A DNA stretch of 64,000 nucleotides from Phytoseiulus persimilis (taxonomy: Eukaryota; Arthropoda; Arachnida; Mesostigmata; Phytoseiidae), in the NCBI GenBank assembly GCA_037576195.1, contig CM075101.1:39122001-39186000 (forward strand). The letters are read 5' to 3'. The notes under the pieces were generated by a model. That model was not told the DNA's origin and ran no database searches. It saw only the letters and a list, made by a program, of their open reading frames with translations. This document shows, in pieces, positions 36,706-49,000 of this stretch. The stretch's first letter is position 1. Every line of letters starts with the position of its first letter. Position numbers and translations under genes: made by a program.

Positions 36706-37274
36706 ATGATGCCGCAGGGAAACGAGCCACAGGTTGCCGATTCTTCAGAAAAAAATATCTTTGAATGCTCGGCTAATCATCGGTCTTCCAGAAACATCAC
36801 CTTTCGGCGGAGCGCAGTCCCCGTCTCACTCATTCCCCAATCGAACAAAGGCTACGAGTCGTTCATGAGAGGTTCCCTCAATGTTGGATCAAATCTTGTT
36901 GTAGACGGGAACATTTAAAGAAAAACTCCCCGGCACCATTCTCTCAGCGTCAACGCTGCAATCCTTGGCAGCGCATCATCATGCAGAATCACCGCAGCTC
37001 ATTTCGAGGAGCGCCGAGTTCCGAGTCAGTCGAGGCTGCCCACACCGTATCGAGCGCCCCAACCCCAGTGGAATCCGAGATTTTATTTCATCTGTCGAGG
37101 TGCGACCAGCTACTCTTGTTGTGATTAACATCGGCTGACTCGGTCTCGAGATGAGGAAGCGCCGAAACTGTGGGTAATGTAATCTCGAGGAAATGGTGTG
37201 AACTTGCTGCAATAAGATGATGTGACGCGTGCCGAAGAGCAATTATACCTGTGGTTATTCGATAATTATGGTAT

Positions 37275-37280
37275 TTTATT
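37275..37280 (-). terminator. Polyadenylation signal of Vax-type gene
   Basis: AATAAA on the minus strand, 216 nt past the Vax-type stop codon. Confidence 0.5.
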
Positions 37281-37495
37281 CGATTCGCCAGAAATATCCA
37301 TACGCTGTATCAGCTCGAAACTGTCTGTTTGTGGCTCTTGCTAGTTCAAGGGAAGAGAGAACGCTGCGAGAATCGGCGGTACGAGCGGGACCGAGGAGGA
37401 ACTTCTGAGGAGCCGGAGTTCCTCTATTGAATAAAGCTCATTACTGTTCTTTATATGAATTCACTTTACAGTCGTATATTCAACGATCGGTCGTG

Positions 37496-38096
37496 CTAGA
37501 TACAGAACGGTCTGAATATATTTTGTTTCGACACCTCTGCTCCCTCAGTGTTGTTGACCGCACCGATTGCGCCGTTGTCTACTTGCTGTAGAGCAAAGGG
37601 CAGACTGGGGAAATAAAGTGGAATCGACGGCGCGCCGGGGATCGTTGGCATTGAAATTCCTGACGAAGGCTGGTTCGCGAGCTCCATAGACTTCCCCAGC
37701 GAAGAATCTGAGCCCCCTTCTTCTTCTTTCTTGTGCTTGGTGCGACGGTTTTGGAACCAAACTTTGATCTGCGGAGCACAATTTGTTAGGAATCGAGATT
37801 TGTGATGTCCGGGTCGAACAACCTGGGGAGCATGCTGCTGCTCCTGATGGGGAGGAGGAGAAGTCTCGTACCTGGTTTTCAGATAGGCTCAGTTGTTGGG
37901 CTAGTTGAGACCTCTCTTTGCCGACGACGTACTGCTTGATTTTGAAAACTGACTCGAGCATATCCAATTGCTCTTTTGTGAATGTTGTTCTAAGTCTTTT
38001 GGGTCTGTCGAGATCCAGAGCTTTTGGAAAGACGAGCTCCTTCACATTGCCATGAGCATCTGCAAAAAGGGAATCCGTATTATTGGCTGATGCCAT
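37496..38096 (-). CDS. Vax: Vax-type homeobox transcription factor
   Basis: Two exons, 38096-37872 and 37768-37496, join in phase 0 inside the homeodomain ([13 protein letters not shown]), giving 165 residues as modelled. The homeodomain spans about residues 31-91 ([20 protein letters not shown] at its start, [17 protein letters not shown] at its end). Directly before it stands [15 protein letters not shown], the counterpart of the vertebrate VAX signature [15 protein letters not shown], and the QYVVGKER turn matches VAX QYVVGRER better than EMX HYVVGAER or NOT QYMVGTER. VAX proteins are nuclear DNA-binding regulators of ventral forebrain and eye patterning in vertebrates; arthropod roles are little known. 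The C-terminal 70 residues are Pro/Ser-rich. The start is uncertain: ATG 38096 works, but a strong acceptor (TTTTTGCAG) at 38060 leads into GAT-GCT-CAT, matching the vertebrate intron-side DAKG, so a 5' exon farther up is likely and the N-terminus incomplete. Confidence 0.88.
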
Positions 38097-41000
38097 TTGG
38101 ACAGCCTGTCGTACATGAAGTACTTTTTCGAGTCATTCCCACTTATTTGGGGATGGCCGAAACACGATGATGATGATTATCTCCCTAATGGCGCCCCTCC
38201 GACTGCGCAAGCGCCGCAGACCCTCCTCGTCGTCGCTGGAAGTTTGCTGTTGGATGATTTGGGCCTTCGGAGTCGACAGTCTTTTCGTTGCCCGATGACA
38301 CTCAATCAGACAGCTAGATATCCGAACGAGCCATCCGCGGCGGGTGCGCTAACCCGTGTGCCTATGGAGTCGACCACGAGGCCTTCGAGCTCCTAACCCA
38401 TCTGCTCATGAGTGTCTCATGACGTGAGCCTTCAATAAAATTCATATTTGCATTGGCCTGTCCAATTTCCCCTCCCGGAGTCTCGCTTCCGTCGCCGCTC
38501 GTAGCTCGCCTGAACGACTCGGTGTGCTCATCTGCAGCGATGAAATCCGACACCGCCATATGCCAGCCAGTCAGCCCGTTTCTGCAATTCAACTGGCCAT
38601 CCGAGCCCGAGCTTGATCAGTATAAAGGCCGCGACTCAGACGCTCCAGGCTATGATGTCAACTTTCCTGTCGGGAAGATCTCAACGGTGCACCTCACTAG
38701 GGCACCAATTGGGCTGCTCATCGCCCGATCATAAGACCATGGACCGAGCGAAGGAGGGTCGCCTATACTTCACTCAAATACGATCGCCTCCTCGAGAGAG
38801 CCAAGGAGAAGTTTTGCATGGAAGGGTGGAATGATCACGCTCATTCTGGACAGGCGGAGGTCTCTCAGTCACGGACACGGATGGAAATTCCGCGATCTGA
38901 TTCCGAAGTATTCCTTCCCGAGACAAGAACGACTTTTCACTCCTTTCTGAGCGATAACAATCAGGAGCGTGGATCCATTCCCAGCCCGTGACTCTCGAAA
39001 GTGAACGATCCTCAACAAACGCTCAAACCCGCGGAGAGCGGCAGAGAAATCGCATTAACGAACAAATTGAATATGATTCCGTCTGATGGTCCGGTTCACT
39101 GGTCGCTCGCTCCCATGTGGAGATTGTTCAGTCATGGAGAAGCACTCATGGTTTATTTTGGCCATTGTTGCATTCTGAACGAGTGGCTCAACGAACAAAT
39201 TGCCTTCTCGAGTAGCTCGACTACACGGCTCTCAGCGGTGAACTTCACCATGAAATCAAAGCTCACTTAACCTCAGTCATTGGAGTGCATCTTCAATGCT
39301 CTTCTTGGTGCAGCCGTTGAGCGACCGAGGTCGGAAGTGAGAGGCTTCGCAATGACAACGGCCAGTCCGTCATGTTCATTCACATATTCGATGATATTTC
39401 CGAAGGGCTGAGGTCACCAATTCAGTGGTGCGCTCTTAGAGAAGCTTGGTCACAACTTGGCCGCCGGATGTCAGATCGATAAGTTGTTCCTGCGGGCTGC
39501 GAGAAAGGACGTGCCAGAGAGGAAATATATGTAATACCCAATGAATCTTCCCAAATCGACATCACCAGTTCTCAGTTCGTATGTATTTCCCCTCCGAATC
39601 ACCCCATTGTCGTGTCATGACGCTACAGCTTGTTCACGCCCGGAGGCTCCTCTCTCTGAAATGCATTTTCGGAAACTCCGGCACGGGATCTTAAACGGAG
39701 GCCGCGTTTGTCCGATCCGGCGAGAAACGCCCATAAGCAAGGGTCTCTTCTCTTCTGCGTGTTTTAAATCAAAAGCTCAAATGTTCAGATGTTGTGAGGG
39801 ACGGCTGTTCATGGAAGCGGACGCATCGCGATTCAGAGGGTCAGCCCATTGTCACTAGTCAAGAGACGAAGTGACATCATCTCAGAAAGGTGATGTGTGT
39901 TTGTCCCGGTGCGTTTGTGAGTGAGTTCAGTGTGAGTGCACATGCCGGTACGACTACAATGCTTGATTGTGTCGGCTTAGCGCCCACCGAAGTGCTGAGA
40001 AGCTAATTTGCAGGCCTCAAGGCCGACTTTGACTGAAGGCACTCACTATGGGCACGATCGCGGCAGACAGTTTTCGTAGAAGCTGATATTCAGTCGCGCT
40101 CGCTGAAAGTAGCCAATTCCTCGTGTTGATGAAAAATGCCCGAGAAAGGTTCCCAAACTGAGTTCCGTATTCGAGAGCGCGCGGGTTTGAAGTGGAGATG
40201 ACACGCCACAAATCGTGACACGTTATCGAATTCTCCGGATCTTCTTCTCTGGAACCATCAGCCGCTCAGTGCTCACATTGTAAGGTGTCCCAATCACCTG
40301 TTCCGGCTTCTCGGGATTCACCTTCAGAAAAGGCATTCTCGAGACTGAATCCTCATTCGAGTGAAGTCGATCGTCGAGGCGGCAAGGACGTCGCTAGACT
40401 CTCGACTTTATGGGTCTGGCATCTCGATCTCAAATGCTGATTCGCAGCGTTCTTCGGCCAATTCCAGATCTGCTTCATTCTTCCTCAGCGCGACAAGAGC
40501 TGAGTGCACGATGCAAGCAAGTGATTAGAATTCCGCCGTGCCGGGAGGGAGTCCTGACTAACAGCACCCAATTTATGACCTACTGGAAAGCACCTCGGAG
40601 TGAGGTTTCGTTTCTCAGGTAAGGCTTAGAGTTCGGAAACTCTATCCAATCAAGCTCATTTCAGCTCGTAGCTCAACCAAGGCCCGCGGTGCATGGGACG
40701 ATTCGCTCTTTAGTTAGCACAACAAAGCGCCAAAGGGAAGTATTCGGATTGTGGACTCCCGGGACATCAACGTTCTCGTCGACTTGGTTTCATCTGCATA
40801 TCAATAGCCTCCCAGGGATGCGACCATCGACCACTCTCTAATGATCTAGTTTCCTCCTGAGAGAAGGTTAGCTCCAAAACATACTTCGAGTACTGGAGCC
40901 ACCCAAGTACGCTTCGATCTGAATCAAATGTCCGTACACTTGAATCTCGCTGACTTTGGAATGCATGAGTCAGACAGTTTCTGCGCATGCGAGACCAGAC

Positions 41001-41767
41001 TATGGGAGCCTCTCGAATTCGGGAAAAGTCCATGTACTATGCCGTTGGGTAGCTGCCCATTGAAACACCTTAAGTGAATCGAAAACTGGTGGATCTCAGA
41101 ATTCTTGTTATCATGTCTCCCAGGACCCACAGGCTCGGCAGAGTCGACTGTATGTCGAGCAACTGAGACCGGCGCGAGCCTCCCGGTCTACGAGACAGGG
41201 CTCTGGAAAGTTTCCTTCGCGACGGACGGCGCTCGAACGACTTTCCAAATGAGCAAGCTAACCAATATCCACGGCTCGAAGTGCCGGTGATTCGTGCCTC
41301 GACAAGCGACGTTGCGATCACAACTCGAAGAAGTCAATGACTTCAAGGAGTCACCTGCCAGAACTTCCAAGAGAATATGAACAAATGCCACTTCCGAGGT
41401 ATTCGTCATCCGGAGCAATTTTCTCAGCTTCTGTCTCCTTCTCATGGTTCCCTGATCGCTCTTGCCCTCGCTCGACGACTCAGCAAAAACTTTGATGAAC
41501 GTGATAACAGCCACCAGCAAGCGTCCATTGACTCTCCTATGATCAGAGCGCTCGGAGTGGATTGTAAACAAGTGAAAAAAATTGCTGGCTCCACTGGACG
41601 GCCCCGTCCCGGAATCGAGGTACTCAAATGACAGCCGAAAGACTTGTTTCTGAGAGGACTGTTCCGGGCGCAGTGGATTGTAGGAACTCCTACGGCTTCT
41701 GAGCGATCTGAGGGGGCCGTCGAACGACACCAAGCTCTCGCGAAGAAGGTATTGGATATGGCCTCAC
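38097..41767. other. Intergenic, nothing recognised
   Basis: Upstream of the Vax-type gene. A minus-strand frame at 38592-38362 (MAVSDFIAADEHTESFRR) begins with an ATG and is acidic, but its only donor-like site does not match the Vax exon phase. Other frames, including a 181-codon one at 41733-41188 on the minus strand with a coding-like stretch (SFEYLDSGTGPSSGASNFFH), could not be joined to neighbours. Confidence 0.4.
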
Positions 41768-41982
41768 CTGTGATCGTGATGGTCTGTACGTAATCCGGTC
41801 GAGAGTCGTTACTGTTACGATCCGCAGTATCCATATTGAAAACATATGTCCTCGCGATGAATTTCTCTAATGGCGTCGAAATCTTTCGAGGTCCGATGTT
41901 CGAGCTCGCTATGTCGAGGGATGCTCCGCCTCCGTGCAACGAGTCCGCCTCGTCTGCTCGCTGCGCGGTTTCATATTTCAGT
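41768..41982 (-). CDS. Possible internal exon of an unknown gene
   Basis: An open frame of 71 codons is bounded by an acceptor (CACAAAAATCAG) and a good donor (ATCACAG/GTGAGG). It reads as soluble, folded-looking protein (RLKYETAQRADEADSLHGGG, then KFIARTYVFNMDTADRNSND, PDYVQTITITG). No signal peptide or known domain. Nearby minus-strand frames at 41.2-41.7 kb are also coding-like but out of phase with its donor, so the gene is unresolved. Confidence 0.35.
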
Positions 41983-43147
41983 CTGATTTTTGTGTTAGAC
42001 AGGCAATTGCCGACGAGTTAAATTATCATCGTTCGAGTCGTGCCGTTTGATTTTCCGGGGCTGGAAATATCTAGTCTCGACAGCCGGAAGTGGAGTGAGC
42101 CACTGATTGACAGCGGGGGCAAGCATTCGGAGCGACAAATTATGTGCGGCTCTTGCAGCGGGCGGAGCCCTTGGGATTGGGCACGCCATAACTATAGCCT
42201 CATGCCCGGAAATGATTCTGAATCGGACGAGTTTGGCCGCTGATCGGTCATCCTATCACTGTTAGCTTCACGATTTCATCTTCCGAGGTATACGGTTCTG
42301 GCTTGGAACGTTCCGGAATATCTGTTCCTCGATCCGCAACGGAAAAGCCCGGGGGAACGAGTTACTCCTGCGTTTGCGAAACGGACGCGAATTCTGAGAA
42401 GATAGAACCAGTTCGCCCTTGAGTCATTGAGTGGACGATGTTTTCTTCATATTCTCCCCTTTCTCTTCTGCTCAATCGATCATACATAATACCGGACTTT
42501 CCTCATGGGTCCATTTCAGCAGAAAGGAAAAAGCTCTCATAGAACATCCGATACGGAAGGAAATTCCGATTCATTCAGTTTCCTCGGACAGCATGCCAGC
42601 GCTGGGAAGCTCTCTTCGAGTGGCTCGGTTACCGGTTCCTTCTGGAGCGATGAATCTGGACTTCCGTGTGTTGAATCACTTCAGTGAGCAATGGAACCTG
42701 ACGTATTTTTGACCTTCCAACTGATTCGGGTGATGGGGAAAACATTTCGCTGTTGACATCGCACAGTAGGTACTCTTCACGAAGTCGCTCCGATAAATAG
42801 TTCTCTGATGACATCTCCGGGAACATATATGTGGAAAGACATGAGACCGATAGTGACCCCGCGGACAGACTTTTCTGGAAGCGATCACAGCTCACGCACT
42901 GGATCTGACAACTCCAAACTTGCTCCCTTCCCCCTGAAGTGAGAACAAATTGAATGTTTTTGGAAATCTCCCCTCTGTATTTCCAAATCCTGTCTCGGAA
43001 GTGATCCAAATCCAATAAATGTCGCCCTTCCTACGATAACCACAGGCTGGAGCAATAAGGGGATCGGATACATCCTATCTACGCCGACTCTGATGTTGAT
43101 GACTCCAGTATATCGAGACAGCTATTGATTCCAATTCATACAAGGAT

Positions 43148-44500
43148 TCAGCGGTGTCGAGAGCTCGTGGTTTTCAAACGACTCTGAATAACCATCGACG
43201 ATGTGGGTCTTCTCGACATCGACGATAACGGCCTCGAACCACCTGGACTGACGGAGTCGGGGACCTCAACCGAAACTCCCTCCACCGACTTGCCGATACT
43301 CCCTGTTGAATCAAACGATTGAACACATATTCGGCGGAGAAATAGGTTCCAGTTTGTCGAGGGCTCGACTTAAACCCACCCCGTTCGGAGGGCCAACGGA
43401 ACTCACTCGGGGAAGTCATAATGACGCGATTGTGCTCCGCTGCACCGACTTCTTCGTCCTCGTTGAGGACCCTCAGTGCAGAGACGGGTCGTCGATCGGA
43501 AGTCCCGATCGGAGACTTGGTGACCGGCAGTCTCGTCACCGCCGACGTTGGTGGCGGAGTCTCTTCTCGTCGTTTGAACACGCTTCCGTCTGTGGTTCTA
43601 TTACGAGGCACCCGACCCAGAATCAAGTTGTTGAGATCTTTGACTGACGTGATGGAAACAGCGCGTTTCATTCGACTCCAGCGGTCCATTAGAAGTTCGT
43701 TTTCCTGCTCGGAGATCGGCGACCTCTTGTCCCGAAAGAGAAACGGCGCAGCGTTAGGTTCGGTCCACGGTCGCAAAGGTGAATCGTGGACTAGAGACAC
43801 TCATTGGAGTCACACGGAAGAGAGAGGTCCCGGAAATCGATGTCCTTCCAGGACGAGAGAGCTCAGAGTGAATAGTTCGGGTGTAGACGGGCAAAGTTGC
43901 AAAGGGGAGGGATGAAAGGATGAGATTCGAAGATAGAAAATTGCAGATCGTGGGCATTTTCAGGATGTTCGAATTCTTGCACTCATAGCGTGTGATGTGA
44001 AAAATCACAGCAATCAACAGCGTTAGTGGTCGAGTGTCTGGGATCGATTTTTAGGCCCTCTCACCCCTTGCTGACCTCAGACATCCCCCACGAAAGCCAA
44101 ATCTCAATTTGGTTTCGCACTGCTTGTAGACGAATGTCGAAATTTCCTCTGATTCTAAGAACTTTGACCCTGGTTTCCATCCCCAAATGGGTATTACTCC
44201 AAGTGATCCCTAAATTTGTTGACGCGAACTCACCACATCCTCGGGACGGCCCTCGAGATCGTCAACTGAAATTCTACCGGGAGTCTCAGGCGATATTAGA
44301 AATCGTGTTGCGTTCTTTTGGTGAGAGCGGTGATGGAACCAAGCCCAAATGGTCTCTATGCGTAGGTGCAGCGCACTTACAGCTGCTGGTTCGGTGAGAT
44401 AGTGACTATCGCCAACCAATGTGCTTGACTGGAAATTCCTCTGTCGCGGAATCGGAGGAAGCCTCGGGTACTTGGCAGGCAAAGCGTTTCCGGCTTCCAG
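43148..44500 (-). CDS. Unrecognised Ser/Arg/Pro-rich protein, 3' part
   Basis: Three phase-matched exons: 44500-44381 (ends GCAGCT/GTAAGT), 43725 or 43704 to 43407 (ends CCCCGA/GTGAGT, phase 1) and 43302-43148 with the stop. They give about 197 residues. Recognisable parts: KYPRLPPIPRQRNFQSS, then a basic helix NELLMDRWSRMKRAV leading into SITSVKDLNNLILGRVPRNR, then Ser/Thr/Pro-rich sequence with many SP and RR sites, ending TSSMVIQSRLKTTSSRHR. It looks like a disordered, phosphorylatable cytoplasmic tail or scaffold. No domain identifies it. The first exon starts after a strong pyrimidine-tract acceptor, so at least one 5' exon lies upstream, not found between 44.5 and 46 kb. Confidence 0.5.
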
Positions 44501-46015
44501 CTGGAAGGGAGGAACAGTCAGGAAGATTGAGATCTGAGACTCTTGTTGTCTCGTGGTTGTTTGTATTGCAAGTGAGTGTCTGATCTCAGCTCTGGCGGAA
44601 GGCATTGATTTCACCGTTGGTCACCCGAGAGTTTTCGGCGCATCGACAAGGCTGATCGGGCAGGAGCTCTCTCGTGGATCAATTGAGCCCATCGCTCACG
44701 GGAATTCTTAGCTTCACGACAGCCCGAGAGAGCTCGAGCCTTTCGACACGGAAAAACATCGCGTGACACTCCAGGAACCCGTCCAAAATCACACGTCATG
44801 GCAGCACTTAGCACCAGATGGGGGCTCGTGAGCAGTCGCATGCAAGGTCCGAATCAGAGTCGGGTTTCCGCTTGTTCGCAGCGAAATGGCCAAAGCGGGG
44901 TGTTTGGTCATGACTTCAGTTGGGAGGAACTAAAAGGATTTCGAGTCGGTCCGAATGGGGACTGTTAATAGGTTCCGTCCGGCATGTTACCAGCGGCTAT
45001 TTTTAGAGAATGTTGTTCTCCTCCGAAGGTCCTGAGCTGATCTTAACAATGAACCTGTCTGAAGAGCGTACGTGATGAGCCACAGATCATGCAGCTTTTA
45101 GAAGCAAGGAAATATCACATCAGGAAGGGCGAGCGCATAGAAAGTAAGAGTTGCACCTCACGTGAGACTACCACGTGAAACACGTGGCAGCCGGGGAGTT
45201 GCGATAGGCAGGAAGAGTTCGCATGGTGCACATCGGGGTCATGGATTAGAGGGTTCTCGAAACAAATTCAAGACTGGCATTCATCGACAGTTTAACAGAA
45301 CGTGGACGCGAATATCGATTGTGCCTGAGGTCAGGAGAAGAGAAAATCCCATTAGAGACATATTGAATCTTCATCATTCGATGGGTGATGATTGCTACGG
45401 CTCAGGTATCAATTGGCAGACTCGGAAGCAAGGACTTTACACTGGCGACCGTTGACGACGAAAAAGCTCCTTACATCTCCTGAATCATTCACCAACTTGC
45501 GCGACCGCCAATGACAAGCCTCGGATCCTAATCTGCACACACAACAATTTTCACCTTATGGGTTCTGGGAAATAACAAGTTTCATGTGCGATCGCTGGTG
45601 AGGAATCTGCGTAACAATTGTTCTTCCAATGAACGGAATTCGCCTCCATAGGTCGGGATTGTCGCGAGATCTCGCCGAAATTTTGAGAGAGCAAAGATAG
45701 AGCCAGCGTTTCCTGCTGGCTGTCGCATCATTTCTCCTCACTATACGTCTATTCATCATTCTACTCTTCAAGAGCTCGTTCCGATCTACTATGCAGGCGA
45801 TAGACTTCCATGGTCCACTACCTGGGCAAAGAACTCTTCCCGTGGTGTCCGAAAGGATTTCCCCTCCTGTCAAAATGCGGAAAAAAAAAAAAGAAAGACT
45901 TCCATGGTCGCAAAAACAGACATCCCCCGCTGCTTTCGTAGGGGCTCGAATCAAACATTACTACTCAAGGTGATGTCGTTCGGAAAGCACTACCGTTGCT
46001 CTATATTGGGATAGC
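44501..46015. other. Intergenic, nothing recognised
   Basis: A minus-strand frame at 44841-44611 starts with an ATG and has a donor-like end; a second at 45954-45556 is basic. Neither shows a domain. One of them may supply a 5' exon for the gene at 43.1-44.5 kb. Confidence 0.4.
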
Positions 46016-49000
46016 TCAGGCATTTTCGTACTTTGCAAGAGATGTTATGGAGGTCAGTATCAGGCTCACGGCAGAAGCGGAGAGAATCGAAAACTCACGT
46101 TCGCGTTCATTTTGTTCACCTCGCCGAGTCTTCTGATAAGAATTCCAACAATGACGAACATTATGAACAACGCCAGGCCACATATGATGATGGCCGTCAA
46201 CATTCCCATAAAGTTCCTCGCTGGGTTGCAGAGAAGAGTTAGCAAACACTCCGAAAATAATTGGCTCAGCTTAGGGTCGAAAAACTTGGTTGTGAAATCT
46301 AAAGAGCTGAGCCGTTTGTTCAGAGATCCGAAGCTAGCGCAGCTCATCGCGTCACTTACAGTAGTATTTCATCTGCCGGTCGGTCTCGCTTGGGGTTGTG
46401 ATGAAAATCAAGTTGAATCCGTCGAGGTCGGTCAGATTGAAACGATTCTCCCGCGCAGAGTTGATGATCTCATCTCTCACGGACAGCAACATAGGCCTAT
46501 CGTAGTCGATGGCTTCTGTTCTGAATGGCGTAAGATCGAAATCGAACTTGATACTGCCTGTGAATGAGGAGCGCGTGTTCAGCCGCACAGGCGCTACGTA
46601 CAGTTAGCCGGGATCAATCCGCTCCAGAAGGCTGGAGATTTCGTTGCTAAGCAATTTGATGGGTAAATTCAGTGAGGAATACGGCTCGGCCGAGTGATAC
46701 CTTCATGTACTCTCACATTCTGAAGACATTCCGTCGGAATGCGGAACCTCCGCGCAATTTGAGCAACCAAATGCTCCTTGAACTTATCCTCGTGACCAGC
46801 CACTTTAACCACGTAGTCGGCATTGAAATGAAGATGGGTATCAACTGGAAGCAGCGAAAGTATCTCCACAATTAATTCCCCGCCAAAGAGGACAACACGA
46901 ATAGATTGAGAAACTAGGCTCGAAAATCACAACAGTGATCGGGGGAGGATGCCTCACTTGGATCGCTAGGAGATTTCCGGGAAGGCGCCCATGTAGACAA
47001 GGTCTCTTCAGGCGTCTGAGATGCCGAGCTCCCATCACCGCCACTCCTGTCATCCGTCATCGCGCCATCAGGAGATGTGACCGTGCTTTCCCCCGCAGAC
47101 TCTGTCAGTGCGTCCGGAGGAGAACCGTCTGGAGCGGGCTCCGCAGTCTCCGGGGGCGAATCTGCCGCTTCTGTCGAAGCTGAAAGTTCTGTCTCCGGAG
47201 AAGCCTCGTCCGTTGGCTCGCTCGACGACCCCGGAGGACTTTCAGAGGCGGGATCGGCACTTGCCTCCGCAGACACTTCTGTGGGAACAAGGGTCGCGTC
47301 GTTCCCAGGGGATGATTCTGCTTCACTCGAAGCTTCGGGAACCGCCTCGCTTGAAGCCTCAGACGCTGTCTCGCGAGGAGCCTCCGAAGTTCCTTCAGGA
47401 GGGGCCTCGCTGGGTGCATCCGGACTCGTTTCGTTAGGGACCTCTGCTGTCGCTTCGCTCGTTGCCTCAGAGGGAGCTTCACTCGATGCCTCAGAGGGAG
47501 CTTCACTCGGTGCCTCAGAGGGAGCTTCACTCGATGCCTCAGAGGGAGCCTCACTCGTTGCCTCAGAGGGAGCTTCACTCGATGTCTCAGAGGGAGCTTC
47601 ACTCGGTGCCTCAGAGGGAGCTTCACTCGATGCCTCAGAGGGAGCCTCACTCGTTGCCTCAGAGGGAGCATCAGCCGTTGCCTCGGACGGAGCTTCAGTC
47701 GTAGCCTCAGAAGGAGCTTCAGTCGTAGCCTCAGAAGGAGCTTCACTCGATGCCTCAGAGGGAGCTTCACTCGATGTCTCAGAGGGAGCTTCACTGGATG
47801 CCTCAGAGGGAGCATCAGCCGTTGTCTCGGACGGAGCTTCAGTCGTAGCCTCAGAGGGAGCTTCACTCGATGTCTCAGAGGGAGCTTCACTCGGTGCCTC
47901 AGAGGGAGCTTCACTCGATGCCTCAGAGGGAGCTTCACTCGATGCCTCAGAGGTAGCATCAGCTGTTTCCTCGGACGGAGCTTCAGTCGTTGCCTCAGAA
48001 GGAGCTTCACTCGGTGTCTCAGAGGGAGCTTCATTCGTTGCCTCAGAGGGAGTTTCACTAGATGCCTCATAGGGAGCATCAGTTGTTGCCTCGGACGGAG
48101 CTTCGGGGGGAGCCTCAGGGGGAGCCTCACTCGTTGCCTCAGAAGGAGCTTCACTCGATGTCTCAGAGGGAGCTTCACTCGGTGCCTCAGAGGGAGCTTC
48201 ACTCGATGTCTCAGAGGGAGCATCAGTCGTTGCCTCGGACGGAGCTTCAGGGGGAGCCTCAGGGGGAGCCTCAGGGGGAGCCTCACTCGTTGCCTCAGAC
48301 GTGGCTTCACTCGACGCTTCAGGCGCCGGCTCACTAGATGTCTCAGAGGAAGCTTCACTCGTTGCCTCAGGGGCAGCTTCACCCGACGCTCCAGACGCCG
48401 GCTCACTCGGTGTCTCAGGAGATGCTTCACTTGAAGCCTCAGGAGCCGTCTCGCTCGAAGCTTCAGTAACTGCCTCGGAGATCGACTCACTCGGAACTCC
48501 AGAAAGGGCGTCCTCCGATGCGGCAGCCGCTGGCTCAGTTGCGCTTCCCGGAGTTGTCTCGCTCGAGGTCTCTGTGCTCCCCTCGCTAGCAGCTCCTAGA
48601 GCCGCGTCGCTCGAGCTCTCCAAACTTGATCCACTCGGAGCCCCCGAAGTAGCGCCTTCATCAGTCGTGTCGACCGAAGAACTCTCGGGAGGAGCTTCTG
48701 GAGTGTCAGTCGAGACCTCACTGTTTCCTGTGCTCGTTTCTGCAATTCTCGAGAAGTTATTGGTGCGGCCCGAAAATCAGAACGCAATCTCTTGGTTCCA
48801 GAGCTCATAATTCATTCCCCACTGGAACGATCGAGATTTTCGGACAAGCGATGCAGCGCCTTCAATCGTGAGCGCCCAGAGTCACGAGCGGAAGTGAATA
48901 ACGGAGTGATCCTTATCGATCGAATATTTCCTGATTCGCCGTGATAAATGTCTGAATCGCGCTTGGTGATATGGATCACGACCCTTTTTCAAATGACCTT

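Noticed and set aside
38362-38592. Candidate first exon for the Vax-type gene
   Set aside because: Its only donor-like site (TGG/GTTAGG) is in phase 0 and would put the Vax exon starting at 38059 out of frame.
47077-48072. 331-codon plus-strand frame over the minisatellite
   Set aside because: A shadow of the 24-bp repeat; the minus-strand Ser-Glu-Ala-Pro frame is the one bounded by phase-matched exons.
47105-48490. 461-codon Arg/Leu/Lys-rich minus-strand frame
   Set aside because: Second shadow frame of the same repeat, with no splice continuity to neighbouring exons.
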